Notes under the pieces: model-generated | What the model was told of the DNA's origin: nothing | Database searches by the model: none | The model's input: only the letters and a program-made list of their open reading frames with translations | Assembly: GCA_034440615.1 (NCBI GenBank) | Contig: JAOTOM010005108.1 | Location: 558,001 to 622,000, forward strand | Length of the DNA stretch: 64,000 nt | Direction of reading: 5' to 3' | Source: Ashinkailepas kermadecensis | Taxonomy: Eukaryota > Arthropoda > Thecostraca > Neolepadidae | Made by a program: the position numbers and the translations under genes | In this document: positions 11,428 through 23,753 of the stretch, piece after piece | Position numbering within the stretch: position 1 is the first letter of the stretch | Layout: each line of letters begins with the position of its first letter

Positions 11428-14400
11428 TGGACAAGTTTCATGTCGGGACAGGTCGTATTTTTTTTCAAGTTTCACAAGTGATTTTTTTATTTTACAAACG
11501 ATGTTGGCATTCATTCATGTCTTAAAAATCCCTAAACTACTTAAATAATTCGAAGAAGCACCTCAGAATGCCACGCCTCGTGATTGGTCAAAATATTTGT
11601 GACGTCACATCTGTAGAGCTCAGCGATGCTTGACTGCCGTCCATTATATCTTCCATTTGGGAAGCTGGCAGCTCGAAATAATCGCGACAGTTTTAGCTTG
11701 GATCACATCCGATCATCAGGGGCAAATGGATCGTAGAAAACGACGCTATTATTCTTGTTTGTGCCGATGTATACAAATGCAACTGCAAGTAAGCCAGAAG
11801 CAATGTTTATCGGCCTCCCGACGGCCGACAAGGTGAGGACGTTGTCGAGCGATAGTCCGCTGATCTCTGCTAGTGGCCCCGCTTGCTGCGACGAACATTT
11901 CTATGTATATGTACCACTGGTAGACAGGTGGACGAGTATTTTGATAGGCGTGGGCACGCCTAAGGATGAGGGGGGGGGGGGGACTGGAACCAGAGTACTT
12001 TCCTCAGAAGTGTAAACATTGACGTTTTTCACATCAAGGTTTAGCTTGAAAACGGTGATTTTATCTTCCATTTTTGTGAAACCTCCCACAAAATAGAAAT
12101 ATACTTTTTACAAAGATGGGAACTGTGACTTGTTAGTATCCATCTTGTCAGAAACATGGATGTCCACATCCCTTTCATATTATCATTAAGTGAGGATAAT
12201 TGGCATTTTCTAGCTGATTGCAGCATGCTGAATATTTCAAGACATTCGGCATATTTGTGCTATGTAATTTTTGAATTCTTGGAATTTATTTTTCTAGCGC
12301 AATGTTCATGAATGTGGTAAACATGATGTGGCTACTCGTTTTCTCTGCAAATGCATATCTTTCAGTTGGCTGAAAAAAATAACACCAAAAGTGGGCTTGG
12401 AAATGGGTAACATAGCAGAAAAATAATGGAAAAAAGACAAAGTGTACCATACCCTAATCTAGCATAACCTAACCTCCCATGGACAAAAATAATCGAAAAA
12501 AATGCACCAAATTCAGGGAATTTTTGCTCTAAAAAATATTACTCGAAAAACAAAACCTAATGTAACATGGCATACACATTCTTTAGGATTTTTTTTAACC
12601 ACTTTGCTTCATGCAGGTAAAATGTATGCAAAATTTGTCTCGTGAATACCTACACCTGCAGGTAGCTGACCATGTCTGCCTACACTGACTGATAATTGAT
12701 TGCATGAACTGCTACACATGCACAATGTATGTATCCCTGTAAGTAAGCTACTTAAAATTCCACAACATGCCTGACATTCCATGTAACGATCAACCTGAAA
12801 ACATGTGTACCTTGTCTAAAATCCACAGTGTATAGCAAAATCATCCCTACAATTTGTCAATTGATAGCAGTCCATTTTTGCACTATCTCCATGGACATCA
12901 TCAATATATTGCAGTAATTGGAGCAGGAATCTTACTCCCTCTGTTCCATCACATTACTGCTTGAAGGTATGCTATGACATCTGCCAAACTGTCACAATAT
13001 AGATGTGCATTTCAACTGCATCTCTATGTATTTGGCCATATATTTTACCAATCATGTGATGTGAGATGTGCAGTATTCACACCTTAAAATAAATTTGGCA
13101 TGCTATTCATTGATCACTTATCAAATACTTACATTGGGATGCAGCTTGCAGTTTACCCAACTATTGAATGCCAAATATGGAACTAGGTATAAACAGATTC
13201 TGTTTTGCTGAGGGGAAGCGATGGGGTTTGTTCAGCTAAGCCACACATAATTAATCTCATTGTATTTTCCATTATTTTACTCATTTTGCCCATAAACATG
13301 GTGCAAGCTTTTGCTGTTTGTGCGCACCGCATTGCACCGGATTTCAAACAAAAATGTTACTTGCTGTATTACCACCATAATAGATTACCTACCATTTCAA
13401 GCTTCATATTTTCGTTAAAATTAGTAACATTTCAGTATCACAAGCCCTCGCTTTAGTATCCATGACGCGAGTCGGTTGAAAAATTTCGCATGGAACAATC
13501 CAACGTATTCCCTGTGGTTCCCTGTATGTTTCGGGCTTGGTCGCTTTGAGGCCACCACATATGTGACGTCATTGATACGAGAAGGTTTTTAAATCGATAG
13601 CAACCCCTAAGTGAAATTATTAAATTATGCTGTAAATACTTCTCCTATGACAAACACATTTTAGTTTTGTTTATGAAGTATTATTACCGATTTTTGCAAC
13701 CCAAAACCCATTACGTGAAACTTGTCCATTCTGCAGCATTACTAGCTTCTTCACTTGTACTTCCGTATTATGGAGAGGGCGGTGGTATCGCTGCGCCTGA
13801 ACGCGTGCGCGTGCTCCAACGTTGTAACAGGCCTAGGGTACCTCGAACGAGTGACTCCTACGCTACCATAGCTAGAATGGATGAAAGTAGATAACGTGAT
13901 CATCATATAACGGAACCTGCATATCATTCACATACTAGTAAATGACGCTAATGCCCCTGAACCAATACGGAGACATGTCACCAGCCGCTTCGCAGTATCT
14001 AGCCAATACACTAGGGCCACAAGCGACGGCCAGCTTCGGATGCCGCGTGACAACACAGCGTTTGTGCGGCGCCCATTTTTGGGCTGCGCGTGCCGAGCAT
14101 GGAATGATCCACCAATCAGCGTGTGAATCTCAACTAGCTATTCATTATTCAAACAGAAGCTGGCTGAACACTTAAAATATTGGCATTGATTAAATACGAC
14201 TTAGACCGTTGGTAATAATGTGTACCATTGAGGAATTGTACGATGCATAATTGATGTGGATCGTTGAAAACCCATATGATATGAAGATTTGGAAATACAT
14301 GATTGATGATCGTTTGATATTCTCCATCTCATATAATTGAATATCCTATGACTGCTAATACCATGTCAGTGCCAATTTCATGAAACTATTATTGTCTTAC

Positions 14401-14496
14401 CATCATCGGCGTAGCACAATTATACATCTCATAATATTCCAAAATATTTCATTCCATTATTCATCGTGCACGAACGTCCCATCGCACACAGCTTAC
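11428..14496. other. long intron, no gene seen
   Basis: AT-rich intron of about 3 kb between the TTAA element and the V3 linker exon. Scattered short open frames show no recognisable product. A G-run at about 11,970 is the only compositional oddity. I see no exon with both splice sites. Confidence 0.5.
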
Positions 14497-14833
14497 CTCA
14501 TCGTCATCCGGCTCGTCCACCAGGGGCGCCCTGTCACTCCGGCCCGCAGACACGGATAGTCGGGCCGGTGTGCTGGGCGTGGAGTTCGCTGTCGACTCCT
14601 CCGTTATTTGGCGGACACGTGGGGTATGTGGCCCTCCACTCTCGGATCCCTCCATCGTTTGGCGGACGCGCGAAGTACGTGGCCTTCGGCTTTTTGATCC
14701 TCCAGTCATTCGGCAAACATGTTCAGTGCATGACGTTACACTGTCAGATTCGTCTGTCGTCTGGCGGAGACGTGGAGTGTGGGAGGTTTGATCCTCGGTC
14801 ATTTCTGTGATTTGGAGACATGTGCTGCAGTAC
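14497..14833 (-). CDS. PKN: PKN V3 linker exon with 17-residue repeats
   Basis: A 337-bp exon (1 + 112 codons) between the C2-like and kinase domains. The acceptor is CCCTCGCAG|G (an alternative 9 bp on, CTGCAG|C, keeps phase) and the donor is GAG|GTAAGC. The encoded linker is Ser/Thr/Arg-rich and contains four repeats of about 17 residues related to TPRVRQTTEES. It ends in an acidic DEPDDDE. Linkers here are poorly conserved in PKN, so identity rests on position and on phase agreement with both neighbours. TPR and RxxT-like sites suggest phosphorylation, an inference. Confidence 0.8.
14607..14770. repeat. 51-bp coding minisatellite (4 copies) inside the V3 exon
   Basis: TTTGGCGGACACG-type cores recur at about 14,607, 14,658, 14,709 and 14,760, an exact 51-bp spacing. 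The unit is a multiple of three and stays in frame, giving 17-residue protein repeats. Confidence 0.8.
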
Positions 14834-15129
14834 CTGCGAGGGAGACAAAGAAGTTGTCAACATGTGCTTGATGCGATGCATGTCGATCTACAGCTGCTCG
14901 GGGTCTTTCTCTGTTTTTTTTACCCTCCTCCTCCTCCTTCGCTTCCTTCACGAGGAAGCATGCATACATCCATGCTTCACAAACTACACCATGCATAGCA
15001 CACTCCATCTTTCTAGGCTTTCACTGCCATGTGCCTTCAACTCCTCCCTTTGTTGAGAACCCTTGGCTCGGAGCTTGTTGTTCTGTGATGCTATCGGGAA
15101 GCGAAATGTTTCCGTACTTGAAGTACGTA

Positions 15130-15161
15130 CAGGACTCAAGTACGGAAGTACTTGAGTCCTG
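15130..15161. repeat. perfect 14-bp hairpin with GGAA loop
   Basis: CAGGACTCAAGTAC and its exact reverse complement are separated by GGAA. As RNA on the plus strand this would be a stable stem with a GNRA-type tetraloop. It lies in an intron of the kinase gene; origin unknown (possible MITE core). Confidence 0.6.
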
Positions 15162-15710
15162 GTGGAGATCATCATTGGACCACAATCGATGTTGTCGAGC
15201 TTTCAAGGTTTCAACAAAACCACCCAAAACAAATGATGTGACTTCGCATCCAGCAAAAGGATTAAATATTCCGTAGTTGCAGGTCAAACAACTTCCGGAT
15301 AGCATCTCACCATCGCGCAATAGGCCAATGTGCGCTCCGTTGCGCCATACTTCTGTTTGTCATCGGCTCCGAGACATAAACAGTAGGATTTGCGCAAGAC
15401 GTAATCGGTTTGGTACAGCTGTGTGCAACGTTTTGACCAATGCACTTAAACAATCCTCGACCGTTTAAGGAATTGTTCTTCATCCAGTGATATAGACAAT
15501 GCATTAACCTAATGAGCTATTTGAAGATCTGACAGCAACGCACTGGTCGGTCTTCAGCTTCACCTTGACTCTGGATCGGCTTCAAGCCAGGGCAATTGCA
15601 TGCCACCGGGTCGGCGGGCCGGAAACGAATCGCCAACAGGCGGCTGTCTCTTCGTTCGACTGTGCGTTGGTGTGTGGGAGAGGTCTGGTGTAGAAGCTCC
15701 GACAGGGTGT
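15162..15710. other. intron, nothing recognised
   Basis: Non-coding stretch between the short hairpin and the homopolymer-rich block. No feature seen. Confidence 0.4.
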
Positions 15711-16244
15711 TTCCCCCCCCCCGGGTTTGGGCCCCCTTATCACGTCGTCCCCCCCGCCGGGGGCTGGGGACACCCCCCCCTAAAAAAAACCACAACAAAA
15801 TAAAAAATAAATTTGAGGCACCTCGCGACAACATTGCCATTGCTTTAAAAAAAACAGCGTAGGTAATGTACCAGAGCATGCAACCGAATCCATTCATCCC
15901 GCCTCGCCCCACACCATATCGTTCTCTGCACACTATTCTCTCTGCCTCCTTCATCCTATGGTCTCGAAATGACCAGAACAGACAGAAGAAACCTTCATTC
16001 AAAAAACAAACCGAACCATAGTATTCGCATTCACAGCCTTTAATTCCCCTAAACTTTTTAATTTTAAACTCGCGGTCACATGTGGGGGCCGTTTTTTAAA
16101 AATTTTTTTCAGAAAGGGGGAGGAGGGATATTTTTCTCCCATTTTTTTAAAACCCCCAAGGAATGGGAAAAAAAAAAAAAAAAAAAAAATTTTTAAATTT
16201 AAAAAAAAAATATCAAAAATGATAATATAATATAAAAAAAAAAA
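15711..16244. other. homopolymer-rich, possibly mis-assembled stretch
   Basis: Runs of C and G at 15,713-15,779, then A-rich tracts, and at 16,040-16,244 alternating blocks of T, G, C and A runs. This texture is unlike anything else in the window and resembles gap-filled or low-quality assembly. It abuts the truncated end of the 3' LTR, whose last ~50 bp and expected target duplication are missing. Confidence 0.5.
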
Positions 16245-16740
16245 TCGTCTCGATAACCCCTGTTGTGAAAGCACCAATGTCCTTTTAGCTGCCTGTATTT
16301 GCACTGCAGCACTCGTACGCACACACGAGACAGTTAGACGTAGTACAGAACTTTCTTCCCTATGAAGGAAAGCCGTGATATTGCCTTTATATGAATTTAG
16401 AGGCCGAATTTAGATGGAAAGTTAGCGCGCGCCGGACCGTCCAACACAGAGGTCCGCTCGCCTTGAGTGTCCAACCGCGACTCTCTGCCGGGCGCGCGGC
16501 CGCTGGCGACGTCCGAAGACCCCGGTCGCTTATTGGTTGAGACATCAGAAACGCCCATTTACGTGACATCCCTGTTCTAGAATGATCGAGTGCCTTCCAG
16601 ACCGGGAAAGTTGGCCTGCATTTAGTGACGGTAGCGATGTTACATTTACGGTATACTTTTACAATCTGTAGGTTTACGGGATTATTTCAATTACAGTTAC
16701 GGGATAGCCAAAGGTGTAATTTTATATGAACTCTGTTACA
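16245..16740 (-). repeat. 3' LTR, truncated at its outer end
   Basis: Colinear with 24,230-24,726. It begins TGTAACAGAG on the minus strand. It lacks the terminal ~47 bp present in the other LTR and runs into the A-rich low-complexity block, so no target duplication can be read. Confidence 0.9.
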
Positions 16741-18229
16741 TCACAACTGAGGTCCGAACAGATCGGATCAATTCACAGATTAATCCTGAGCTACCACTCA
16801 GACAAATCACGGCCTTTTACAATCACATACGAATCAACAAACAGTTACGATACGACAATAATTTAATACAAGTTCAGATTACACAGTTCTACGTAATTAG
16901 TCTAGGAGGTTTTAAGGGTTATCCAGTCTCTGATCCATGATAATGACTAAACAAGGTTCCTATTAACTAAACACAAATACAATTCTTCGCAAACAATTTT
17001 GGCGATCACTGTCGCGCACGCACTGTCCAAAGTTCAGTCCGGTTCGGGAAGGGGAGTATCTGAGCATGGCCGATCTTGCCATCTGCAGATCTTATGCCGC
17101 CCGGGGTGCGACACTCGACGTGGCCGCTCACTGTTCGACTCTGCGGCATTTACCGCATGTCACTCATCGGACTGAGTCACTGGTTAGGGTTACGACCCTG
17201 CCAACTGCGACGTTTCTCCATATACTTATGGAAGATCATGTCGCGTTCCATGATGTCCAGCTGCGAGAGCGGACGGTGATTCATCCATATCACCGCGGTG
17301 GCTTCCGGCCCACCGCTTGCTAGCTCGGCTGAGTCATCCATATGACCGCCCACTGCACCGGCAGTGGGGTGCTCAGGGACGGTGCTCGTCAGCACCGCTC
17401 CGTTGTGGCGCTCATCAGCGCCGCTACGTGGAGGCGCTGATCAGCGCCCGCAGCGGCGACGCTCGCATCCGCAGCGGGGCGCTGGCTTCCGCCGCGGCGA
17501 CGGTCAGGTTGCAGCGGGGCGTTTCCTCGGCGGCGCCCGCTGGCGCCGAGCCAACCGCCCAGTCGTCGAACTGGCCGGGTATAACGGCCGCTAGTGGGTC
17601 GTGTTGCAGACACTTCCTGTCTGGCTCTGCATGAGGTGGCCGCAGGTGGTCCACCTGCGGTGTCCTGTAGCAGCCGGTGTGACCGTCTCGTCACGTCCGG
17701 TCGTCAGCTCAGGTCCGTGCTATCAGCTGCGGGTGTCGGCGTGAGGCGGCGTGTTTACCGTCGGGTCCTGCGGGAACTGGCGTGACGGACTCGTCACGCC
17801 CGAGTGTCAAGTCGTGCTGATGCTGGCTCAGGACCAGGTCCAGGACGGATGATGATGATGTCTTCACCGAGCGGGAAGGGTTGGATGGTTTGGATTACAT
17901 TGTGGGTTCCAGGTACAAAACTCGGTTCAAAGATGCGGAAGCATAGGTCTGGGGTTGGATTTTGACCACAAATACACGTTACTAACAGTTGACAATATGT
18001 CACACAAGACATCAGGATAGGTGACGTCACAACGTAACATCAACATCATTACGCCCATATGGGGTTCCATCACAAGGTGCTGCACGCACCACGTCCATCA
18101 CATCGTCAATCAGGCCGGTAGGTGGCGTTATTCCGTCACCGGTTGTGGCGCCACTGCGTCAACAATACAGTTACATGTTCACATGAAGCGACTCACTGGT
18201 ACACTTCGACGACATATCTACTAGAGCCG
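16741..18229 (-). other. non-coding 3' internal region of the LTR element
   Basis: Between the integrase-tail reading frame and the 3' LTR. It is GC-rich at 17,390-17,690 with CGCTGATCAGCG-type palindromes, including a perfect 16-bp one at 17,433-17,448. No open frame is recognisable, and there is no obvious polypurine tract next to the LTR. Confidence 0.5.
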
Positions 18230-19744
18230 TTACGTAAGCAGCGATTGAAACATCATCATTTGTAATTTTAACTGCTTCATCATTGAATCATTTTGCATCT
18301 CCACAAAGCTTGCAAAGGCGTTAGCTTTATTAGGCGTGACGTCGACTTGGCCGACATCAGCTTCGTAATCAGTGGAAGTAGCGGAGTCATCGTGAATTTG
18401 AAGTTTACATGGAGGGCAATCCTCGTCAGATGATTCCACCAAAAGTCGTTTTTCAGGGATTGGCCTCACTGGGCTTTCAGTCGAGTCCTGCAGGCGTTTT
18501 GCTAATTCTGAAAGCGGAATTTCATCTTCCGATTCGCTGATTGGAGGTTTTGAACGTTTCGCTTATTGCGATTGTGAAGTTTCAGGGTCTGAATCACTGG
18601 ACACAGGTAAGGGTCGTTTTAAGCGTTCTGCTAATTCTGAAATGGGTCAATTGTCTTCTGAATCGCTCGAAGAGGGAAGTGGTCTTTTGTTTCGTTCCGC
18701 TGGTTCCGAAAATGGGGCGTCGTCGTCTGACTCACTAGTCGACGGCAACGGCCTTTTGTTTTTCTGGACTGGTTCAGACGGAGGAATGTCTGTCTCAGTA
18801 TCACTCGATACCGGTGGGGGCTCAGCTACATCTGCAGACTGGGTGAGAGGTGATCTCTCTGGCAGGTCAGACTCGAGCGGCAGTGGTTGCACCGAGCCAG
18901 GCACGGGCTCTGTCAACTCAGCGGTTTCATCATCCTTTGTTCTCTGTGGGCTGCATACGTCCATGGACCAATCCTCACAGGGACTGTAGTCAGGGCCGAC
19001 CTCGGCCCGTCTGGCTGACCTAAAAGGCTGCACTCGTTCAGGGACAGCACCATCTTTTGAAGTTTTCTCTAAATACTTCTGGTTCACCGGTTCGTCGTGG
19101 TCCTTGGTGTGTTCCCATGCTGTGTTCGGGTCGGCTAGCCGTAGTTTTTGTGCATGCACCAACCGGGTCTTACCGGAGGTCTGATTCCTGATCACATAAT
19201 TAACTGGGCTAGTTTGTTTGACAATCCGAAAGTATGGTTTGCACGGCAACGAGAACTTTGACGACGTGCCAGGTTGTACAGTTGTGTCATAATAATACAC
19301 GGGATCTCCAAGTTTGAAATTTCGCGGCTTGGCTTTTCGGTCTGCGTACTCACGGTTCCGTTCATGGCTCAACACAATGTGTGTCTTTACATGGCTGTAC
19401 GCTTCATGTAAATTAGACGGCATTTTTGGGACATAGTCTTCTCCGTAATATTTCATTTTGGGCTGGAGCAATTTGTCCAGGGGGAGAACGGGGTCTCTGC
19501 CGTACAGTGTGAAGAACGGCGAGATGGTTCCAGAGCTTCCAATGTTAGCGGTCCCATAGGCGGCAAGAGTAGCGGGAATCTTTGTGTGCCAATCATCTTG
19601 ATTTTTGTTGATTGTTTTTGCCAATATATCGTGTTGGCACCTATGGTACCTTTCGCAGCGTCGGTTACTTTGTGGCCGATATGCACTGGTGGTGATATGG
19701 CGAATTTTCCAGGTTTCCAGCTCGTCTACAACAGCATTTCTAAA
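18230..19744 (-). pseudogene. retrotransposon integrase, C-terminal part with acidic repeat tail
   Basis: It covers the end of the integrase core, including a CERYHR segment where the catalytic Glu is expected, and a GPY/F-like module (CKPYFRIV...). An unusual long tail follows, with about five repeats containing KRPLPSSSDS/ESDDD. A stop at about 18,647 interrupts the tail, which resumes and ends near 18,230. Frame breaks separate it from the N-terminal part. The tail has no obvious homologue; phosphorylatable Ser-acidic clusters suggest a chromatin- or targeting-related role, which is speculation. Confidence 0.8.
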
Positions 19745-20266
19745 TTATGTTCCTAAGTCCGAAAATATTACGCGTGGACATGAGTGGCGTGGGTTGATTT
19801 CTACCATAAGGATTTTCGCGACAGTATGGGCATCCTTTGGCTTAGTGCAAAAACTTTCCGGCCAAGAAGAAAACAAGTCGATGATTGTGATGACGTAACG
19901 GTAACCTTGTTGCGTTTCTGGGTACGGTCTACACTTGTCAATCGCAATCATTTCAAAGGGATAGTGAGGTACTGGCATCTCCTGCATCGGGGCTGGGGCT
20001 GCTTTGGCTTTGCGTCCTGTGCAAGGCACGCAAGCTTTGAGGTAGGCCACTATGTCTCTCCACATTCCGTTCCAATAATATCTGAATTTAAGGTTTTCGT
20101 ATGTTTTGGTGAGTCCCATGTGTCCTGCAAAGAAACCTTCGTGCATCTCCTTCAATACTTCCTGTCTCAGGGATTTTGGCACGCATAGTTGTAAGCCTGG
20201 AAATGGTCCACAGTGAGGTCCGTCGCTAATTTTGTAGATCAGTTTGTCCAATTCAATGTAATGCAA
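19745..20266 (-). pseudogene. retrotransposon integrase, zinc-binding and first core part
   Basis: 173 codons open. The HHCC zinc finger is present (H...H with HEGFFAGH, then CVPC). The core shows the first Asp (AIDKC) and second Asp (FSDLG), after which a stop occurs. Integrase joins element cDNA to the genome. The break makes this copy non-functional. Confidence 0.88.
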
Positions 20267-20399
20267 GACGATGTCCCGATAATCTGAGTGATTTTGTCAT
20301 TCATGATCTTCCGAATATTTGCTATTTCCTCATCTGTACTCTGCAGTTTCGCAATATCCTCCCATTTCACTAGTACATCCTTAAATTTTTCCTCTCTGC

Positions 20400-20756
20400 T
20401 CAGGTCTTCCTCTGGTTTGCCGAATTCGGTGTGACGAGATCACCCATTGGAACATGGTCTGAATCTATGATGTTCACGTCTTGGTCAGTTTCGTGCATTC
20501 TACTGAGGTGGTCGGCGACAATATTTTTGCTTCCTTTAATATAAATGATTTCGCAGTCGTGCTCTGAAAGCATGATAGCCCATCTCTGCAACATTGGATT
20601 TTTCATTTCTGACAGGTTCAGAAAGGTAAGTGGACGGTGATCGGTCAGAATGGTGAATTTCGATCCAAGCAAATATTGGCGTAATTTTTGCACACTTCAC
20701 ACGCACGCATAAGCCTCCTTCTGTACCACGGGCCATTTACGTTGTGTCTCATTCAA
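20400..20756 (-). pseudogene. retrotransposon RNase H, C-terminal part
   Basis: Contains LTDHRPL and ADHLSR, typical of Gypsy RNase H. It is split from the upstream YTDAS segment by a stop and frame change. RNase H removes the RNA strand during reverse transcription. Confidence 0.82.
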
Positions 20757-21770
20757 TTATTTCGACAGGTACTGTACTACTCTTTCACCTTCTCCGTGTT
20801 CCTGCACTAATACGGCTCCAACTGCTTCCTGGGAGGCATCCGTGTATAATTTGTACTCTTTCGTGAGGTCGGGATAAGCCAGCACGGGTGCGGAAGCTAA
20901 TTTTCGTTTCAAGGTTTCGAAAGCATGCTCACACTCGTCTGTCCATTTAAATCTTGCATGTTTCTTGGTGAGGTTTATTAGTGGCGTGGATATTTTGCTG
21001 AAGTTGGGAATGAAGCGACGGTAGTATGAACACATACCGATGAATGAGCGGACTCCCTTGACATTGGTCGGGGCGGCCATATGTTGAATCGCTTCAACTT
21101 TCTCGGAGTTCGGCTTGATGCCAGAGGCTGACACTAGGTGTCCCAAGTACTGTACTCTTTCTTTCAAGAAGTCACATTTCGACAGTTTTAGTTTCAATTT
21201 CGCTTTTCGCAGTCTGCGGAAAACTTCTTCAAGATGGGCCAAATGTTCGTCAAACGTTTTGGAGTATACTATTATGTCATCGATGTAGGCTGTTGCAAAC
21301 TGATTTTGAATGCCAGACAGTACTTTGTTCATCAGTTCTGCAAATTTTGATGGTGCATTGCAAATTCCGAATAGCATTTTGCGAAAGTTCCACAGGCCAA
21401 GAAAATAAGTGAATTCTGTTTTTGGAATACTCTCCTCGTACATCGGGATTTGCCAATAACCAGCTTTCAGGTCCAAGGACGAAAAGAAGTTCGCACCTCC
21501 CGGAGAGGCAAGAATGTCCTCAATTAGCGGGAGTTGGTAGCTATTTTTCTTGGTCACCTTGTTTAGTTTTCTGAAGGCAATCGCGAATCTGTTGCTTCCA
21601 TCCTTTTTGCGAACAATCACTATCGGGGCGGCCCAGGGACTGTCTGAGTCCTCAATGATACCGGCGTCTAGCATCACTTTAATTTGTTCCTCTACGTATT
21701 TTCGCTGAGAGAATGGGGTTTTGTAAGGTGCCTGTCGGATCGGCGGGTTGTCTCCAGTGTCAATGTCCAT
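20757..21770 (-). CDS. retrotransposon reverse transcriptase (open segment)
   Basis: 337 uninterrupted codons. Visible RT motifs are SSLDLKAGYWQIP (motif A Asp), FGICNAP (motif B), YIDD (motif C), and the connection to RNase H with YTDASQEAVGAVL. The catalytic Asp residues are intact. FAIAFRKLN replaces the common D-Y-RKLN motif, so one conserved residue is lost. It is the best preserved part of a broken pol. Confidence 0.92.
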   Translation of the reverse strand: MDIDTGDNPPIRQAPYKTPFSQRKYVEEQIKVMLDAGIIEDSDSPWAAPIVIVRKKDGSNRFAIAFRKLNKVTKKNSYQLPLIEDILASPGGANFFSSLDLKAGYWQIPMYEESIPKTEFTYFLGLWNFRKMLFGICNAPSKFAELMNKVLSGIQNQFATAYIDDIIVYSKTFDEHLAHLEEVFRRLRKAKLKLKLSKCDFLKERVQYLGHLVSASGIKPNSEKVEAIQHMAAPTNVKGVRSFIGMCSYYRRFIPNFSKISTPLINLTKKHARFKWTDECEHAFETLKRKLASAPVLAYPDLTKEYKLYTDASQEAVGAVLVQEHGEGERVVQYLSK

Positions 21771-21881
21771 TTTGATGACATCAGTCGTTCGAAGATCTGC
21801 ATCGGTCTCGGCAAATAAATCAATGTTTGCACGTAACAGCTGTTCTAGGCTGTCTTTGTCAGCACCAAGCGGTTGGCGTTG

Positions 21882-22758
21882 TCAGTTCAATGTCCGTGTC
21901 ATATCAATCAGGTTTTCCAAGTCAGAATCGTCTATTGTCTCAGCGAATGCAATCACCTGCTCTGGGTGCAAGGAGAAATCGCGAGTTGTAGTATTGACAA
22001 TTCGCACTGGTACGCGTTTGTGTTGGTCAGGTTTCGCTATTATTTCTGCTATGAACAAGCCAGGTTCCTCCGAGATCAGTGGCATGTTATCCAGCGAGTG
22101 TACATGACAGTTTTGATCTACTAGTTGGACACGGTTAATTAAGGCTGGGCATTCCACGACAGTGTTGGCGGGAATGTGAATTTTTCCTTGACTCGGACGA
22201 GTGAGCTGGTCGGTTCACTGTTCTGTTTTTGCGGTCTTATAGGAATCATGTTTCCTTCGATGCAGAGGGCTTTCTTCTCAAAATCTAACTTCACTCCAAA
22301 CTTCGTCAAAAAATCATTTCCCAACATGCACTCCTGTTTTAGGTCCTCCACAATTTGAAATTCGAACGGTTTTCGGAATTTGCTCATCTCCACCATGAAG
22401 GTTCCAACTCCAATGTTTTTCAGCCGTGGCCACTGGCGGATATCAGTGGTATGCAAACCCGTCGGTCCTGTGAGAAATTCATGATATTTTTCTCCGCGAT
22501 TTTATCAAATAATTTTTTTATCGAAATCAACGATATGTCGGCTCCGATGTCCACGAGCGTATATGCTCTTTGGTTGCTTATATGAAGCCAAGCCATGGGC
22601 GTGTTTGCCTTGATGTGAACTTGTTGGACGCGTGCAAACCTTTGTCTACGTTTTTCGGGGTTTGGCTTTTTCCTGATATTCTTACTCTGTTTTCTCGTTA
22701 TTTCCTCTGTCTGAATCTGCTCAGCTCCATCACGGTGGTCAGTCGCGACAGAGCTCAT
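21882..22758 (-). pseudogene. retrotransposon protease and pol N-terminus, broken
   Basis: The protease active site reads LVDIGADIS, with the usual D-S/T-G-A changed to D-I-G-A. LGNDFL follows in another frame, and at least two frame changes are needed to reach RT. Its start ATG overlaps the gag stop (ATGA), suggesting a pol start by frameshift or re-initiation in the intact ancestor. Confidence 0.8.
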
Positions 22759-23753
22759 TTTTTTTCTGACTGGCTAATAGGCTGAAAGCGGCATCGTCTT
22801 CCAATGTGACCAATTTTGGCACACTTGATACAGATGGGTCTACCATCGGGAGTCTACCAGCGGTAAGCTGGGTGCTGGGCGGTGTTGGGTGGTGCTCTCC
22901 ATACTCTGGGGCCCATAGGAGGTCGTGGCTGTGGTGGTCCATAGTGGGGTACTGACTGAGGTGGTGAATACTGCGGTCCTGACTGAGGTGGTCCATAGTG
23001 CGGTCCTGAGGGGTAGGTTCGTGGCGGACGAGGGTAACGTGGGTAAGATGGATGGAATACCCGTGGTCCAGGCTGAGGTTGGTTCTCCCTGGGTGGCTTC
23101 TCGGTTTCTAGCTTTGACGCTGCTAATTTTTCCACTGATTGGCCTATTGCCATTACGAGTTTTTCCAATTTCTCTACCTTGTCCTCTCCTGTGTCTGGCT
23201 GATTAGAGTCGACTTCCATTGGCTCATGCCTTTGCACTCCTCTGCAAACCTCAATGACTCTGTCTACCTTCTGTTTCTTCACTGCAAACTGGATGGCTTC
23301 CTCCAGGGTTCGGAAATTTTGTCTGTATAGCTTATTTGCTAATCAGCTACTTTGAACACCTTTATTAAAGATATCAATGAGTATTTGCTGAGTCGTGGGA
23401 TTTTCGACATCTGAGTAAGCTTCGCGTGCCAGAGCGATCAGTTTCTCCCCGAAGTTCTGAACAAGCTCATTGCGAATCTGGTGCATTTTTCGCAATCCTT
23501 CCTGTGCACATTTATTGTCCGAGAGGTCCGAATATCTTTCCCGTATGACTTGTTTTATTTGTGCCCAGGTCATCTGTGGTTGTTCCGTGAATACGCGCTG
23601 CATAAATTCGGCTGCTGGTCTCGTGAGCGTTTTGATGCAAATTATCTGCATCTGTTCGTAATCCATGCTGAAGTTAATTCGTTCAAGTTGCCGTATCAAT
23701 TCAATTAATCTATTATGTCCATCACCAGAAAAAGGTTTGAAATTTTGGGTCAT
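22755..23753 (-). pseudogene. retrotransposon gag, two internal stops
   Basis: The capsid-like part (23,346-23,753) is followed in the same frame, after a TGA at 23,343-23,345, by a Pro/Tyr-rich segment with YGPPQ repeats. After a TAG at 22,854-22,856 comes a zinc knuckle of C-x2-C-x4-H-x4-C spacing (CIKCAKIGHIGRRC). Gag packages the element RNA. The stops make it a pseudogene. Confidence 0.85.
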
